DNA of 12,907 nt, from NCBI GenBank assembly GCA_002427615.1, contig DIFH01000031.1, forward strand, positions 20,175-33,081, given 5' to 3'. Position numbers and translations under genes: made by a program. Of this stretch, positions 6,098 to 12,907 are shown piece after piece; positions within the stretch are counted from its first letter, which is position 1, and each line of letters starts with the position of its first letter. The notes under the pieces are model-generated. The model saw only the letters and a list, made by a program, of their open reading frames with translations, made no database searches and had not been told where the DNA came from. Source of the stretch: Paludibacter sp. UBA5753 (GTDB lineage: Bacteria > Bacteroidota > Bacteroidia > Bacteroidales > Paludibacteraceae).

Positions 6098-7195
6098 TTA
6101 GGCGAAATGTTTTTGATAATTTTTATAAGTAATCCATAAGTGCTGATCGTACTCTTTAATTTCGTCGGGTTGACTGTTTAATGTTGGCGCACTTACGCCT
6201 TCGTGTATAAGTTGTTCTGAAATTTCGACATGGGCTTCATCCCACAAGCCTAACTCAATAAAACTATTGAGTAGTTTGGCTCCACCTTCTACTAAAATGG
6301 AATGTATATTTCGTTCGTAAATATTTTTCAAAACTGCCGGCAGACAATTCTCATCAAAAGCGACTTTAATAAATTCGACATTGGGTTTTCCACGTCTTTC
6401 ATTTTCGCTAAAAATCAGGGTCGGAACTTTCCCATCTAATAAATGATATTCTTCCGGAATTTTGTTTTTTCGGTCAAGAGCAATTCTAACCGGACTCTTC
6501 CCTGTCCAATTGCGCACTGTAAGTGATGGGTTATCAAGCATTACCGTGTTTGTACTTACAAGAATGGATTGATTTTCGGACCGTATTTTATGCGTGAGCT
6601 GACGGGTGATAGCATTTGAAATTTGCAAAGGCATTTCAGTGTTATCGGTTCTGATTTTATCTATAAATCCATCTTTGGTTTGTGCCCATTTCAACAAAAT
6701 GTAAGGTCTTTTTTCTTTATGAAATGTAAAAAAACGTTTATTTAACTCGTAACATTCATTTTCAAGTACCCCTTTAATGACTTCAATTCCGGCAGCTTGT
6801 AATATTTTTATGCCGCGTCCCGAAACTTTAGGATTTGGATCGAGCGTGCCAATTACAACACGAGGTATTCCTGTTTTTACTATCAGATCGGCGCAAGGAG
6901 GCGTTTTTCCATAGTGCGAGCAGGGTTCAAGATTGACATATAAAGTCGATTTTTTTAGCAATTCAGGGTCTTTTACCGAATAGATGGCATTGGGTTCGGC
7001 ATGAGCTTGTCCATATCGATGATGGTATCCTTCGCCGATTATCGTATCATTATACACCACAACCGCGCCAACCATAGGGTTCGGAGCGACGTAACTATCG
7101 CCCTGACGCGCCAGTTCAAGGCAACGTTGCATGTATTGCTCCTTGGTAACTATAGAAAGGATTGTTGAATCTGTATTGTTGCTTTTGTCTGTCAT
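6098..7195 (-). CDS. ribD: Bifunctional riboflavin biosynthesis deaminase/reductase RibD
   Basis: Catalyses the second and third steps after GTP cyclohydrolase II: deamination of the pyrimidine ring, then NADPH-dependent reduction of the ribosyl side chain. The 365-aa product has both domains. The N-terminal cytidine-deaminase-like domain (about 20-150) carries the zinc site His65-Ala-Glu67 and Pro91-Cys92 with Cys101 (PCSHYGKTPPCADL). The C-terminal reductase domain (about 164-360) begins RPYILLKWAQTKDGFI and includes LVSTNTVMLDNPSLTVR and the LVEGGAKLLNSF motif. The ATG at 7195 gives about 17 residues more than E. coli RibD before the shared LELARQG region; the ATG at 7132 is an alternative but would cut into the first helix. 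It diverges from prmC and precedes cls. Confidence 0.95.
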   Translation of the reverse strand: MTDKSNNTDSTILSIVTKEQYMQRCLELARQGDSYVAPNPMVGAVVVYNDTIIGEGYHHRYGQAHAEPNAIYSVKDPELLKKSTLYVNLEPCSHYGKTPPCADLIVKTGIPRVVIGTLDPNPKVSGRGIKILQAAGIEVIKGVLENECYELNKRFFTFHKEKRPYILLKWAQTKDGFIDKIRTDNTEMPLQISNAITRQLTHKIRSENQSILVSTNTVMLDNPSLTVRNWTGKSPVRIALDRKNKIPEEYHLLDGKVPTLIFSENERRGKPNVEFIKVAFDENCLPAVLKNIYERNIHSILVEGGAKLLNSFIELGLWDEAHVEISEQLIHEGVSAPTLNSQPDEIKEYDQHLWITYKNYQKHFA

Positions 7196-7245
7196 AAAAT
7201 ATATTATCTTTTCTTTTGTTGGAGGTTAGGGAACTTTTTTTATAC

Positions 7246-7315
7246 CTTTCCTCTATAAATCTTTCAAGATTTTTATTTGACCCGCTTATAAATCGTATAT
7301 TTTTATGTAAGTTTG
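7246..7315 (+). repeat. 70-bp promoter repeat, copy upstream of prmC
   Basis: Inverted copy of 3891-3961 (one substitution, one single-base gap). Order on the plus strand: CTTTCCTCTATAAATC, the inverted repeat AAATCTT-TC-AAGATTT (7258-7273), TTGACC (7277-7282), CTTATAAATCG, and TAAGTTTG (7308-7315). Identity ends 4 bp before the prmC start codon. Confidence 0.85.
7277..7315 (+). promoter_or_regulatory. prmC promoter
   Basis: TTGACC at 7277-7282 and either TATTTTTA (7298-7305, spacing 18) or TAAGTTTG (7308-7315) as the -7 element. If the latter is used, transcription would start at or next to the ATG at 7320, leaving almost no leader. Confidence 0.5.
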
Positions 7316-7319
7316 TCGT

Positions 7320-8162
7320 ATGCAAAAAGCGATAGAACATATTAAGAACGAATTGACCGGATTATATGCTGACACAGAAATCCGAAGTTTTACTTATATA
7401 CTCATATCGAGACTTACCGGATTTTCACATACCGAAATAATCGTAAACAAAAATACAATTTTTTCTGATGAACAAGTTACTTTACTGGATAGATTTATCG
7501 AAAAGCTAAAAAAATATACTCCAATTCAATATATATTGGGCGAATGTGATTTTATGGGGATGAAATTCATGGTGAATGAGGCGGTGCTGATACCTCGTCC
7601 CGAAACTGAAGAACTGGTAGAATGGATAATGGAATCGACTAAGAATGACCGTTCTGTCGCTGTGCTTGATATCGGAACAGGCAGTGGATGTATTGCAATC
7701 GCTCTGAAGAATCAGTTTGCCGATGCGGAAGTAACAGCTTATGATATTTCATCGGCAGCTTTAGATGTGGCGCGGAAAAATGCTGAATTAAACGGTTTGT
7801 CAGTTCATTTCGAACAATTTGATGTATTAGAGGTTGATAAAAGTGCTTCCTTGTGGGATATTATAGTCAGTAATCCTCCCTACATTCCCGAAAATGAAAA
7901 GAGTGAAATATTGCCCAATGTATTGAATTTTGAGCCTCATGTTGCGTTATTTGTCCCCGAAAACGATCCGCTGCTTTTTTACAGGCACATTATTAAGTTG
8001 GCGCAGGATCATTTGAAGCCGCAAGGACAACTTTTTTTTGAAATTCATCGCGATAGGGGACGGCAGGTAGTGAGTCTGCTGGCTGCTGCCGGGTTTGTCG
8101 ACATTGAATTGCGCAAAGATTTATCGGGTAACGACAGGATGATAAGAGCACGGAAACCATAA
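7320..8162 (+). CDS. prmC: Peptide chain release factor N5-glutamine methyltransferase PrmC (HemK)
   Basis: Transfers a methyl group from S-adenosylmethionine to the glutamine of the GGQ motif in release factors RF1 and RF2, raising termination efficiency. The 280-aa product has the family's usual length. The N-terminal helical domain (1-85) precedes IPRPETEELVEW (91-102). The SAM-binding motif I is DIGTGSGCIAIAL (117-129), and the diagnostic NPPY (185-188, in SNPPYIPENE) binds the substrate glutamine. Start: the ATG at 7320 aligns with the family N-terminus. There is no Shine-Dalgarno sequence and the promoter element ends only 4 bp upstream. It is divergent from ribD; no terminator is evident after it. 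Confidence 0.95.
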   Translation: MQKAIEHIKNELTGLYADTEIRSFTYILISRLTGFSHTEIIVNKNTIFSDEQVTLLDRFIEKLKKYTPIQYILGECDFMGMKFMVNEAVLIPRPETEELVEWIMESTKNDRSVAVLDIGTGSGCIAIALKNQFADAEVTAYDISSAALDVARKNAELNGLSVHFEQFDVLEVDKSASLWDIIVSNPPYIPENEKSEILPNVLNFEPHVALFVPENDPLLFYRHIIKLAQDHLKPQGQLFFEIHRDRGRQVVSLLAAAGFVDIELRKDLSGNDRMIRARKP

Positions 8163-8248
8163 ATTCGTTTCTTTTAGGTTATGGAATTTAAACTATTCTG
8201 CATTTGATAAGTCTTAGTTAGCAAAATGGATAGATTATGCGCTGTGTC

Positions 8249-8279
8249 TTGTATGAATGTGCATGGTGTTTTAGTTTTG
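8249..8279 (+). promoter_or_regulatory. Promoter of the ECF sigma operon
   Basis: TTG (8249-8251), a 20-bp spacer, then TAGTTTTG (8272-8279) match the Bacteroidota housekeeping promoter. The start site would fall near 8285, giving a leader of about 20 nt. This suggests that the operon has basal, housekeeping-sigma transcription; an additional autoregulated promoter cannot be ruled out. Confidence 0.65.
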
Positions 8280-8306
8280 TTTTTTTGGAATAAAATATAG
8301 TAAACA

Positions 8307-8855
8307 ATGAGTCAAACCGAAGCAGAGTTACTACTTCAGCTTAACAATTCACATAAAAGAACCGCTGCATTTTCAGGGATTGTTCGTTCCTATCAGGAGC
8401 GGCTTTATTGGCATATCCGTAAAATGGTGCTTTCGCACGACGATGCCAATGATGTGTTGCAAAACACATTCATGAAAGCATGGAACGGATTGGATGGTTT
8501 TCGGGGTGATTCACAGATTTCAACATGGCTTTACAAAATTGCTACCAACGAAACACTGACTTTCCTGACGAATAAACGGTTGCGAAATTCAACTTCGATG
8601 GATGATGAAGAAATGATTTTATTGCAGAATCTTCAATCGGACACGTATTTTAATGGCAACGAAGTGGAAATGAAATTGCAGAAGGCAATTCTGACATTGC
8701 CTGAAAAACAACGTTTGGTATTCAATATGAAATACTTCGACGATATAACTTATGAAGAAATGGAAGCCATTCTTGGTACAACGGTAGGAGCGCTGAAAGC
8801 GTCGTATCACCATGCTGTAAAAAAAATAGAGAAATTTCTCGAAAATGAAGAATAA
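8307..8855 (+). CDS. ECF-family RNA polymerase sigma factor
   Basis: Alternative sigma factor of 182 aa with just the two domains of the ECF group. Sigma-2 (about 20-93) includes the -10-binding and core-binding helices in DANDVLQNTFMKAWNGLDGF and FRGDSQISTWLYKIATNE. Sigma-4 (about 123-177) has LPEKQRLVFNMKYFDDITYEEMEAILG and the recognition helix TVGALKASYHHAVKKIEKF. Region 3 is absent, as expected. It heads a plus-strand set with a small membrane protein and a Spy-like periplasmic protein, an arrangement that suggests a sigma/anti-sigma pair sensing envelope conditions. Target promoters cannot be inferred reliably from this window. Confidence 0.92.
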   Translation: MSQTEAELLLQLNNSHKRTAAFSGIVRSYQERLYWHIRKMVLSHDDANDVLQNTFMKAWNGLDGFRGDSQISTWLYKIATNETLTFLTNKRLRNSTSMDDEEMILLQNLQSDTYFNGNEVEMKLQKAILTLPEKQRLVFNMKYFDDITYEEMEAILGTTVGALKASYHHAVKKIEKFLENEE

Positions 8856-8993
8856 TCATTTCCCTTTTTAAAGATCAGTAAATTAAGGTTTGTATTTATA
8901 TAAAGCTGATAACCCGATTTTTATGTTAAAAACAGGTCCAAAATTACATCCTAATTAAACTTACAAGAATTTGTAAAGTCAAAACAAATAGTT
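8856..8993. other. Spacer between ECF sigma and membrane-protein gene
   Basis: A 138-bp AT-rich gap, long for an operon. It holds a 6-bp inverted repeat TTACAA-GAAT-TTGTAA (8961-8976) that ends 17 bp before the next ATG. No consensus TAnnTTTG and no terminator were seen. The inverted repeat may be an operator or a leader hairpin. Confidence 0.4.
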
Positions 8994-9311
8994 ATGAAAG
9001 ACAGAAAACACCTATCGCTCGATGATATAGGAAACAAATTACCGTTTACTGTACCCGAAAATTATTTCGAACAATTTGCCGCCCAAATTGATGGACAGAT
9101 TTCCGTTAAGCCGGTTCCGGTTATAAATTTGCTTCGGCCGTGGATATATATGGCCGCTATGTTTGTTGGCCTGTTTTTAATAGGCAAGGTTTCCCTTTCG
9201 GTATATCAAAACAAAAAAATCGTGAATGCCGAGAATTACGAAACGTATGTTATGTCGCAGGTTGATGAAGATGAGATGATATATTATTATCTTACTGAAG
9301 AAAATAAATGA
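8994..9311 (+). CDS. Small single-pass membrane protein, candidate anti-sigma factor
   Basis: 105-aa protein with a cytoplasmic-looking N-terminal part (1-48) containing LPFTVPENYFEQFAAQI, one hydrophobic segment (about 50-68, WIYMAAMFVGLFLIGKVSLS) and a short acidic C-terminal tail (DEDEMIYYYLTEENK). The 'PENYF' pattern near the N-terminus is common in small proteins encoded after ECF sigma genes in Bacteroidota. No zinc-binding HxxxCxxC motif of the classical ZAS anti-sigma domain is present. The role as anti-sigma factor rests on gene order and topology only. It is followed after 28 bp by the Spy-like gene, so these two are clearly cotranscribed. Confidence 0.75.
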   Translation: MKDRKHLSLDDIGNKLPFTVPENYFEQFAAQIDGQISVKPVPVINLLRPWIYMAAMFVGLFLIGKVSLSVYQNKKIVNAENYETYVMSQVDEDEMIYYYLTEENK

Positions 9312-9339
9312 TAAATTTACTTGTAAAAAAAAACATGAC

Positions 9340-9789
9340 ATGAAAAAATATTTAATTGCAGCTTTTATTTTTATTAGCTGTGGGATTCAGGCACAAGGCT
9401 TCAGACCCAGAGTGGAAGACATGCACGCCCGAAAATGGCAGTATATGGCCGAACAATCAAATTTAACTCCGCAGGAAGCAGCTAAAGTACAACCAATTTT
9501 TATGGAATATGAAAAAGCAGTATGGAATGTATTGGAACAAAACAAAAAATATTTCAAAAAATTCAAAGAAGAAAAAAGAGCTGACTCTAAGCCTGATTTT
9601 GAAGAAATGAATGATCGTTTTGTGAATATTGATATTCAGAAAGCCCAGTTACTCAAGAGTTATTATATGAAATTAAAAAAAGTGTTACCTGCCGAAAAGA
9701 TATTTAATTATTTTAATGCAGAACGTTCATTCAGAAAGGAATTGATAAAAGACTGGAGGGGAAATCGGGTACACGACAACCGTCCGTAA
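9340..9789 (+). CDS. Exported Spy/CpxP-like (LTxxQ-type) protein
   Basis: 149-aa protein with an N-terminal signal peptide (MKKYLIAAFIFISCGIQAQ, probable cleavage near residue 18). A Cys at position 14 lies in the hydrophobic region, but the residues before it do not make a good lipobox. The mature part is all-helical and highly charged. It has LTPQEAAKVQPIFMEYEKAVW (42-62) and a second VLPAEKIFNYF (115-125), resembling the paired LTxxQ motifs of Spy, CpxP and ZraP. Those periplasmic proteins act as chaperones or sensors in envelope and metal stress. Last gene of the ECF cassette, so probably its sensor partner or output. Assignment is by motif and context; family membership is likely, the ligand unknown. 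Confidence 0.75.
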   Translation: MKKYLIAAFIFISCGIQAQGFRPRVEDMHARKWQYMAEQSNLTPQEAAKVQPIFMEYEKAVWNVLEQNKKYFKKFKEEKRADSKPDFEEMNDRFVNIDIQKAQLLKSYYMKLKKVLPAEKIFNYFNAERSFRKELIKDWRGNRVHDNRP

Positions 9790-9833
9790 ACAAATCATAT
9801 AAAGTGTATCAGGGCATTTTGTATAAAAAAGCT

Positions 9834-9863
9834 TTGGATTGAACTGAAATTATACTATCTTTG
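9834..9863 (+). promoter_or_regulatory. tRNA-Cys promoter
   Basis: TTG (9834-9836), a 19-bp spacer and TATCTTTG (9856-9863) form a consensus Bacteroidota promoter. The expected start near 9869 lies about 10 nt before the mature tRNA 5' end. Confidence 0.7.
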
Positions 9864-9879
9864 CAGACCGAAAAAACAA

Positions 9880-9950
9880 GGTTCGTTGGCCGAGTGGCTA
9901 GGCGCCGGTCTGCAAAACCGTATACGGCGGTTCGAATCCGCCACGAACCT
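9880..9950 (+). tRNA. tRNA-Cys (anticodon GCA)
   Basis: The cloverleaf is complete: acceptor stem GGTTCGT with ACGAACC, D arm starting GCC, anticodon stem CGGT/ACCG with loop CTGCAAA (anticodon GCA), and T arm GGCGG-TTCGAAT-CCGCC. The discriminator base is T. CCA is not encoded. Total 71 nt. It is a single-gene transcription unit with its own promoter and a strong terminator starting 6 bp after its end. Confidence 0.95.
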
Positions 9951-9955
9951 CACTG

Positions 9956-10005
9956 AAACCTTCTAAGCATAGTCGTCTTCGACTGCTCGGAAGGTTTTGT
10001 TTTTT
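9956..10005 (+). terminator. Rho-independent terminator after tRNA-Cys
   Basis: The outer stem AAACCTTC (9956-9963) pairs with GAAGGTTT (9990-9997). An inner stem AGTCG-TCTT-CGACT (9971-9984) caps it, with AGC/GCT partly bridging the two. A T-rich tract TGTTTTTT (9998-10005) follows directly. Confidence 0.88.
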
Positions 10006-10042
10006 CAATCGTTTGCATAATATATTCTGTTTAACAATACCT

Positions 10043-10063
10043 GTTCCGGTTTTTATACCGAAC
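10043..10063. promoter_or_regulatory. Inverted repeat upstream of malQ, possible operator
   Basis: GTTCCGGT and ACCGAAC pair over 7 bp with one bulged C, around TTTTAT. It lies just upstream of the malQ promoter elements, where a regulator could bind. The regulator is unknown. Confidence 0.3.
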
Positions 10064-10067
10064 TTTA

Positions 10068-10095
10068 TTGTAAATTTGTGCTCAAATTATATTTG
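10068..10095 (+). promoter_or_regulatory. malQ promoter
   Basis: TTG (10068-10070), a 17-bp spacer and TATATTTG (10088-10095) fit the Bacteroidota consensus. A second TAAATTTG at 10071-10078 is also a perfect -7 match but lacks a TTG upstream. Use of the first would put the transcript start within a few bases of the ATG at 10104. Confidence 0.55.
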
Positions 10096-10103
10096 TAAAA
10101 TTT

Positions 10104-12782
10104 ATGAGAATCCAATTTAATATTCATTATAAAACTCAATGGGGACAAACACTTTGTTTGTTCCTGTGCGATTCGTTGCCGACTGATGATCAAAATCAGC
10201 ATTGCATTCCGATGCAATGTAACGAGAAGTCAGAATGGAAGGTGGAAATATCAATACCTGATCATGAAATGATTAGCTACAGGTATGCAGTTTGCAACAC
10301 CGACAAATCGTTTGATTATGAATATGGTGATTTGAGATTGTTTAAATTTCCTGTTAGAAAAGATTTTGTTAAAATAATAGACAGCTGGCGGAAACCTTAC
10401 GGTGACAGTCCGTTTGCCACAACAGTATTTTCAGATTGTTTTTTCAAGCGAACGCCGGTCGAAGAACCGTTACATCGCAACGGAAATTTGTTGCTCCGGT
10501 TGAATTGTTCCCAAATGGAGCCCGACAGGCATTTTGCAATCATTGGAAATCAGGAAATACTTGGAAATTGGGATGTAACAAAAAAAATCAAGTTGAATGA
10601 TGCCGGTTTCCCTATTTGGGATTTGTTGCTCGATACTAAAAAAATAAAATTTCCCCTTGAATATAAATACCTGATAGTCGACACTGCTACCGATGAAGTG
10701 TTAGCCTGGGGAGGCGGCCCGAACCGTAAGCTGGAATATGCGGATAACCACGTTCTAACGGTGGTTACCGACGAGCATTTTTTACGCACCATACCTTCCT
10801 GGAAAGGATCGGGAGTCGCCATTCCCGTTTTTTCGCTGCGAAGCAAAAAAGGGTTTGGAATTGGCGAATTCAACGATTTGAAATTAATGGTCGATTGGGC
10901 GCGAAAAACCGGACAACGCATTATTCAAACCTTGCCAATCAACGATACCATCCTCTATCATACCAATTATGATTCGTATCCATACAATGCCGTATCGGTA
11001 TATGCACTGCATCCGATTTATTTGCATTTGGATAAAATCGGAAAAATTAAAAATAAGGAACGGAAAGCGTATTTCAATGCTAAAAAGTTAGAATTGAACG
11101 AAAAAACATTTTCAGATTATCAAAATGTGATGCGCGTGAAATGGGAGTTTTTTAAAGAAATTTATCCGCAGGAATCTGAAACTGTTTTTGCTTCGGACGA
11201 TTACAAAACATTTTTTGAAGCGAATAAAGAATGGTTGGTTCCGTATGCCGCTTTTTCGTATTTACGCGATTTGTACGGAACGCCCGAGTTTGGGAGATGG
11301 GGAAATTACAGCGTTTATAATCAAGCGGCAATAGAAGCGCTTACGTCGCCCGATACAAATCATTACGACGACATCGCCATTTATTATTTTCTTCAATATC
11401 ATTTGCATAAGCAATTAAGTGAAGTTCATGAATATGCCCGCGCCAATGGTGTTGCCATCAAAGGTGATATTCCGATTGGTGTAAGTCCGCGAAGTGTTGA
11501 TGCCTGGGTCGATCCCGAATTGTTTAATACGCAGGTTCAGGTAGGAGCGCCGCCCGACGATTTTTCAGCTACCGGTCAGAACTGGGGATTCCCGATATAC
11601 AATTGGGAGTTGATGGAAAAAGATGGCTATCAGTGGTGGCGAAAACGCTTCCAGAAATTAGCGGAATATTTCGATGCCTATCGCATCGATCACATTCTCG
11701 GTTTTTTTCGGATATGGGGAATTCCGATAAATGATGTTTGGGGATTGACCGGAAGTTTCAGTCCCGCCTTGCCCTTTTCAAAGGCTGAACTTGAATCACG
11801 CGGTTTGTGGTGGGACGAAAACCGTTACCTGAAACCTTACATGAAGGAACATGTGCTTTATGCTACTTTCGGAAAATATACCGACGATGTGATACGTGAG
11901 TATTTATTGCCCGATGGTTGGCAAAATTACAAGTTCAAACCTGAATTTGATACGCAGAAAAAAATTGAAGCTCATTTTGCTTCATTGGGGTATAATTTTG
12001 GGAATAAAGAAGTCTTGATCAGGGATGGACTTTACATGTTGCATTGCGAAGTGCTTTTTGTCAGGGATATAAAGGAACCTGATAAATTTCATCCACGTAT
12101 TTCGATGCATACATCGGCTACTTTCCGCGATTTGAATGATGAAACCCGCCGGAAGTTGGACAAAATTTATGTCGATTATTTTTATCATCGCCATAACGAA
12201 TTTTGGAAACAACAAGCCCTGAAAAAATTGCCAGCTTTGATTTCGGCTACAAAAATGTTGGTTTGTGGCGAAGATTTGGGCATGGTGCCCGATTCGGTGC
12301 CGGATGTGATGAACGCATTGGAGATTCTCAGCCTTGAAATTCAACGAATGCCAAAGAAGCCCAATGCTGAATTTGCTATGCCTGCCGATGCGCCATACCG
12401 ATCGGTTTGTACGACTTCTACCCACGATATGAATCCGATTCGTGCCTGGTGGGAAGAAAATCCGGCTCTGACGCAGCGTTTTTATAATCGGGCTTTGGGT
12501 TTGCAAGGACCTGCGCCTGAGAAATGTGAGCAATGGATAGCCGAAAAAATTATCGAACAACATTTGCAATCGAATGCCATGTGGATTATTTTGCCGTGGC
12601 AGGATTGGATGTCGCTCGAAACGAAACTTTGCCTGGAACATCCTTTTGCCGAACGTATCAACGTGCCGAGCAATCCTCGTAATTTCTGGTGCTATCGTAT
12701 GCATATCAGTCTCGAAAAATTATTGAAAGAAGAAAAATTTAACAAACGAATAGCAGAAATGATTTCAAAATCGGGGAGATAA
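10104..12782 (+). CDS. malQ: 4-alpha-glucanotransferase (GH77 amylomaltase) with two N-terminal starch-binding domains
   Basis: Disproportionates malto-oligosaccharides by cutting an alpha-1,4 bond and moving the glucan to another acceptor; a cytoplasmic enzyme of maltodextrin and glycogen metabolism (no signal peptide is present). The 892-aa product is much longer than E. coli MalQ (about 690 aa) because of two CBM20-like domains, about 1-110 and 125-225 (the second with AIIGNQEILGNWDVTKKIKL). The GH77 catalytic domain (about 235-880) contains the nucleophile Asp529 in YRIDHILGFFRIW, the acid/base Glu723 in VCGEDLGMVP, Asp775 in TSTHDM, and the conserved GDIPIGVSPRSVDAWVDP and GAPPDDFSATGQNWG. 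This architecture is the one found in Bacteroidota and in plant DPE2. The frame is intact, with no neighbouring starch-utilisation genes visible in the window. Confidence 0.95.
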   Translation: MRIQFNIHYKTQWGQTLCLFLCDSLPTDDQNQHCIPMQCNEKSEWKVEISIPDHEMISYRYAVCNTDKSFDYEYGDLRLFKFPVRKDFVKIIDSWRKPYGDSPFATTVFSDCFFKRTPVEEPLHRNGNLLLRLNCSQMEPDRHFAIIGNQEILGNWDVTKKIKLNDAGFPIWDLLLDTKKIKFPLEYKYLIVDTATDEVLAWGGGPNRKLEYADNHVLTVVTDEHFLRTIPSWKGSGVAIPVFSLRSKKGFGIGEFNDLKLMVDWARKTGQRIIQTLPINDTILYHTNYDSYPYNAVSVYALHPIYLHLDKIGKIKNKERKAYFNAKKLELNEKTFSDYQNVMRVKWEFFKEIYPQESETVFASDDYKTFFEANKEWLVPYAAFSYLRDLYGTPEFGRWGNYSVYNQAAIEALTSPDTNHYDDIAIYYFLQYHLHKQLSEVHEYARANGVAIKGDIPIGVSPRSVDAWVDPELFNTQVQVGAPPDDFSATGQNWGFPIYNWELMEKDGYQWWRKRFQKLAEYFDAYRIDHILGFFRIWGIPINDVWGLTGSFSPALPFSKAELESRGLWWDENRYLKPYMKEHVLYATFGKYTDDVIREYLLPDGWQNYKFKPEFDTQKKIEAHFASLGYNFGNKEVLIRDGLYMLHCEVLFVRDIKEPDKFHPRISMHTSATFRDLNDETRRKLDKIYVDYFYHRHNEFWKQQALKKLPALISATKMLVCGEDLGMVPDSVPDVMNALEILSLEIQRMPKKPNAEFAMPADAPYRSVCTTSTHDMNPIRAWWEENPALTQRFYNRALGLQGPAPEKCEQWIAEKIIEQHLQSNAMWIILPWQDWMSLETKLCLEHPFAERINVPSNPRNFWCYRMHISLEKLLKEEKFNKRIAEMISKSGR

Positions 12783-12803
12783 GCTTGAAGATAAAAATCC
12801 GGA

Positions 12804-12841
12804 ACCTGCCTTTTATCAAGCAGGTGCGGAACGTCAATTTT
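12804..12841 (+). terminator. Weak hairpin after malQ, possible terminator
   Basis: ACCTGC (12804-12809) and GCAGGT (12820-12825) form a 6-bp stem with a 10-nt loop. A T-run (ATTTTTG) comes only about 10 bases after the stem, so intrinsic termination would be weak. The remaining bases to the window edge show no gene. Confidence 0.35.
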
Positions 12842-12907
12842 TGTAACTGCTCAGCACCCTAATAAATTTGATAATAATCAGCCATTTAGTTGATTGTTAT
12901 GTATTTA

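Larger units (their letters stand above)
7196..7319. promoter_or_regulatory. Divergent ribD/prmC control region
   Basis: These 124 bp must hold promoters for both genes. The prmC side is the repeated promoter block. On the ribD side the minus strand has TTG, 20 bp, then TATAAAAA, a possible but imperfect promoter overlapping the outer end of the repeat. No FMN riboswitch could be recognised. Confidence 0.5.

Noticed and set aside
7196..7319. FMN riboswitch upstream of ribD
   Set aside because: The spacer is only 124 bp, most of it the promoter repeat, and none of the conserved FMN-aptamer segments could be recognised.
7116..7340. 74-aa minus-strand open frame across the ribD/prmC spacer
   Set aside because: It overlaps the ribD N-terminus in another frame and reads through the repeated promoter block, so it cannot be conserved independently.
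11982..12704. 240-aa minus-strand open frame inside malQ
   Set aside because: It is fully antisense to the conserved GH77 catalytic region; the His/Arg/Phe-rich composition is typical of a shadow frame.

Overview
The window looks like a chromosomal segment of a member of the Bacteroidota, probably order Bacteroidales. The evidence is a DUF5686 outer-membrane protein with an N-terminal carboxypeptidase-regulatory-like domain, a MalQ with two N-terminal starch-binding domains, promoters of the Bacteroidota type (TTG, 17-20 nt, TAnnTTTG) in front of several genes, AT-rich spacers, weak or absent Shine-Dalgarno sequences, and tRNA genes without an encoded CCA. Species cannot be read from the sequence.

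Layout. Bases 1-421 hold no convincing gene, only REP-like hairpins, a palindrome and one copy of a 20-bp repeat. On the minus strand come a DUF5686 protein (422-2845) and, upstream of it, the recombinase xerD (2961-3854). Behind the xerD promoter lies a decayed IS110-family transposase (4031-4308), then tRNA-Pro(GGG) (minus). Next on the minus strand are cardiolipin synthase and, upstream of it with only 2 nt between, ribD of riboflavin synthesis. prmC, the release-factor methyltransferase, diverges from ribD to the right. An envelope-stress-like cassette follows on the plus strand: ECF sigma factor, a short single-pass membrane protein (candidate anti-sigma factor) and a small exported Spy/CpxP-like protein. 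tRNA-Cys(GCA) with its own promoter and a strong terminator follows, then a long malQ (4-alpha-glucanotransferase) that ends just before the right edge.

Most genes are housekeeping. The most unusual feature is a promoter block of about 70 bp that is nearly identical upstream of xerD and upstream of prmC (inverted relative to each other, 3.3 kb apart). It contains a 7-bp inverted repeat that could be an operator, and a 20-bp piece of its outer end recurs at 349-368. This could be a duplicated regulatory cassette or a small dispersed promoter-carrying repeat. The ECF/membrane protein/Spy-like trio is the best candidate for a self-contained signalling unit; its inducer cannot be read from the sequence. 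No CRISPR array, prophage, toxin-antitoxin pair or recognisable new defence system was found.
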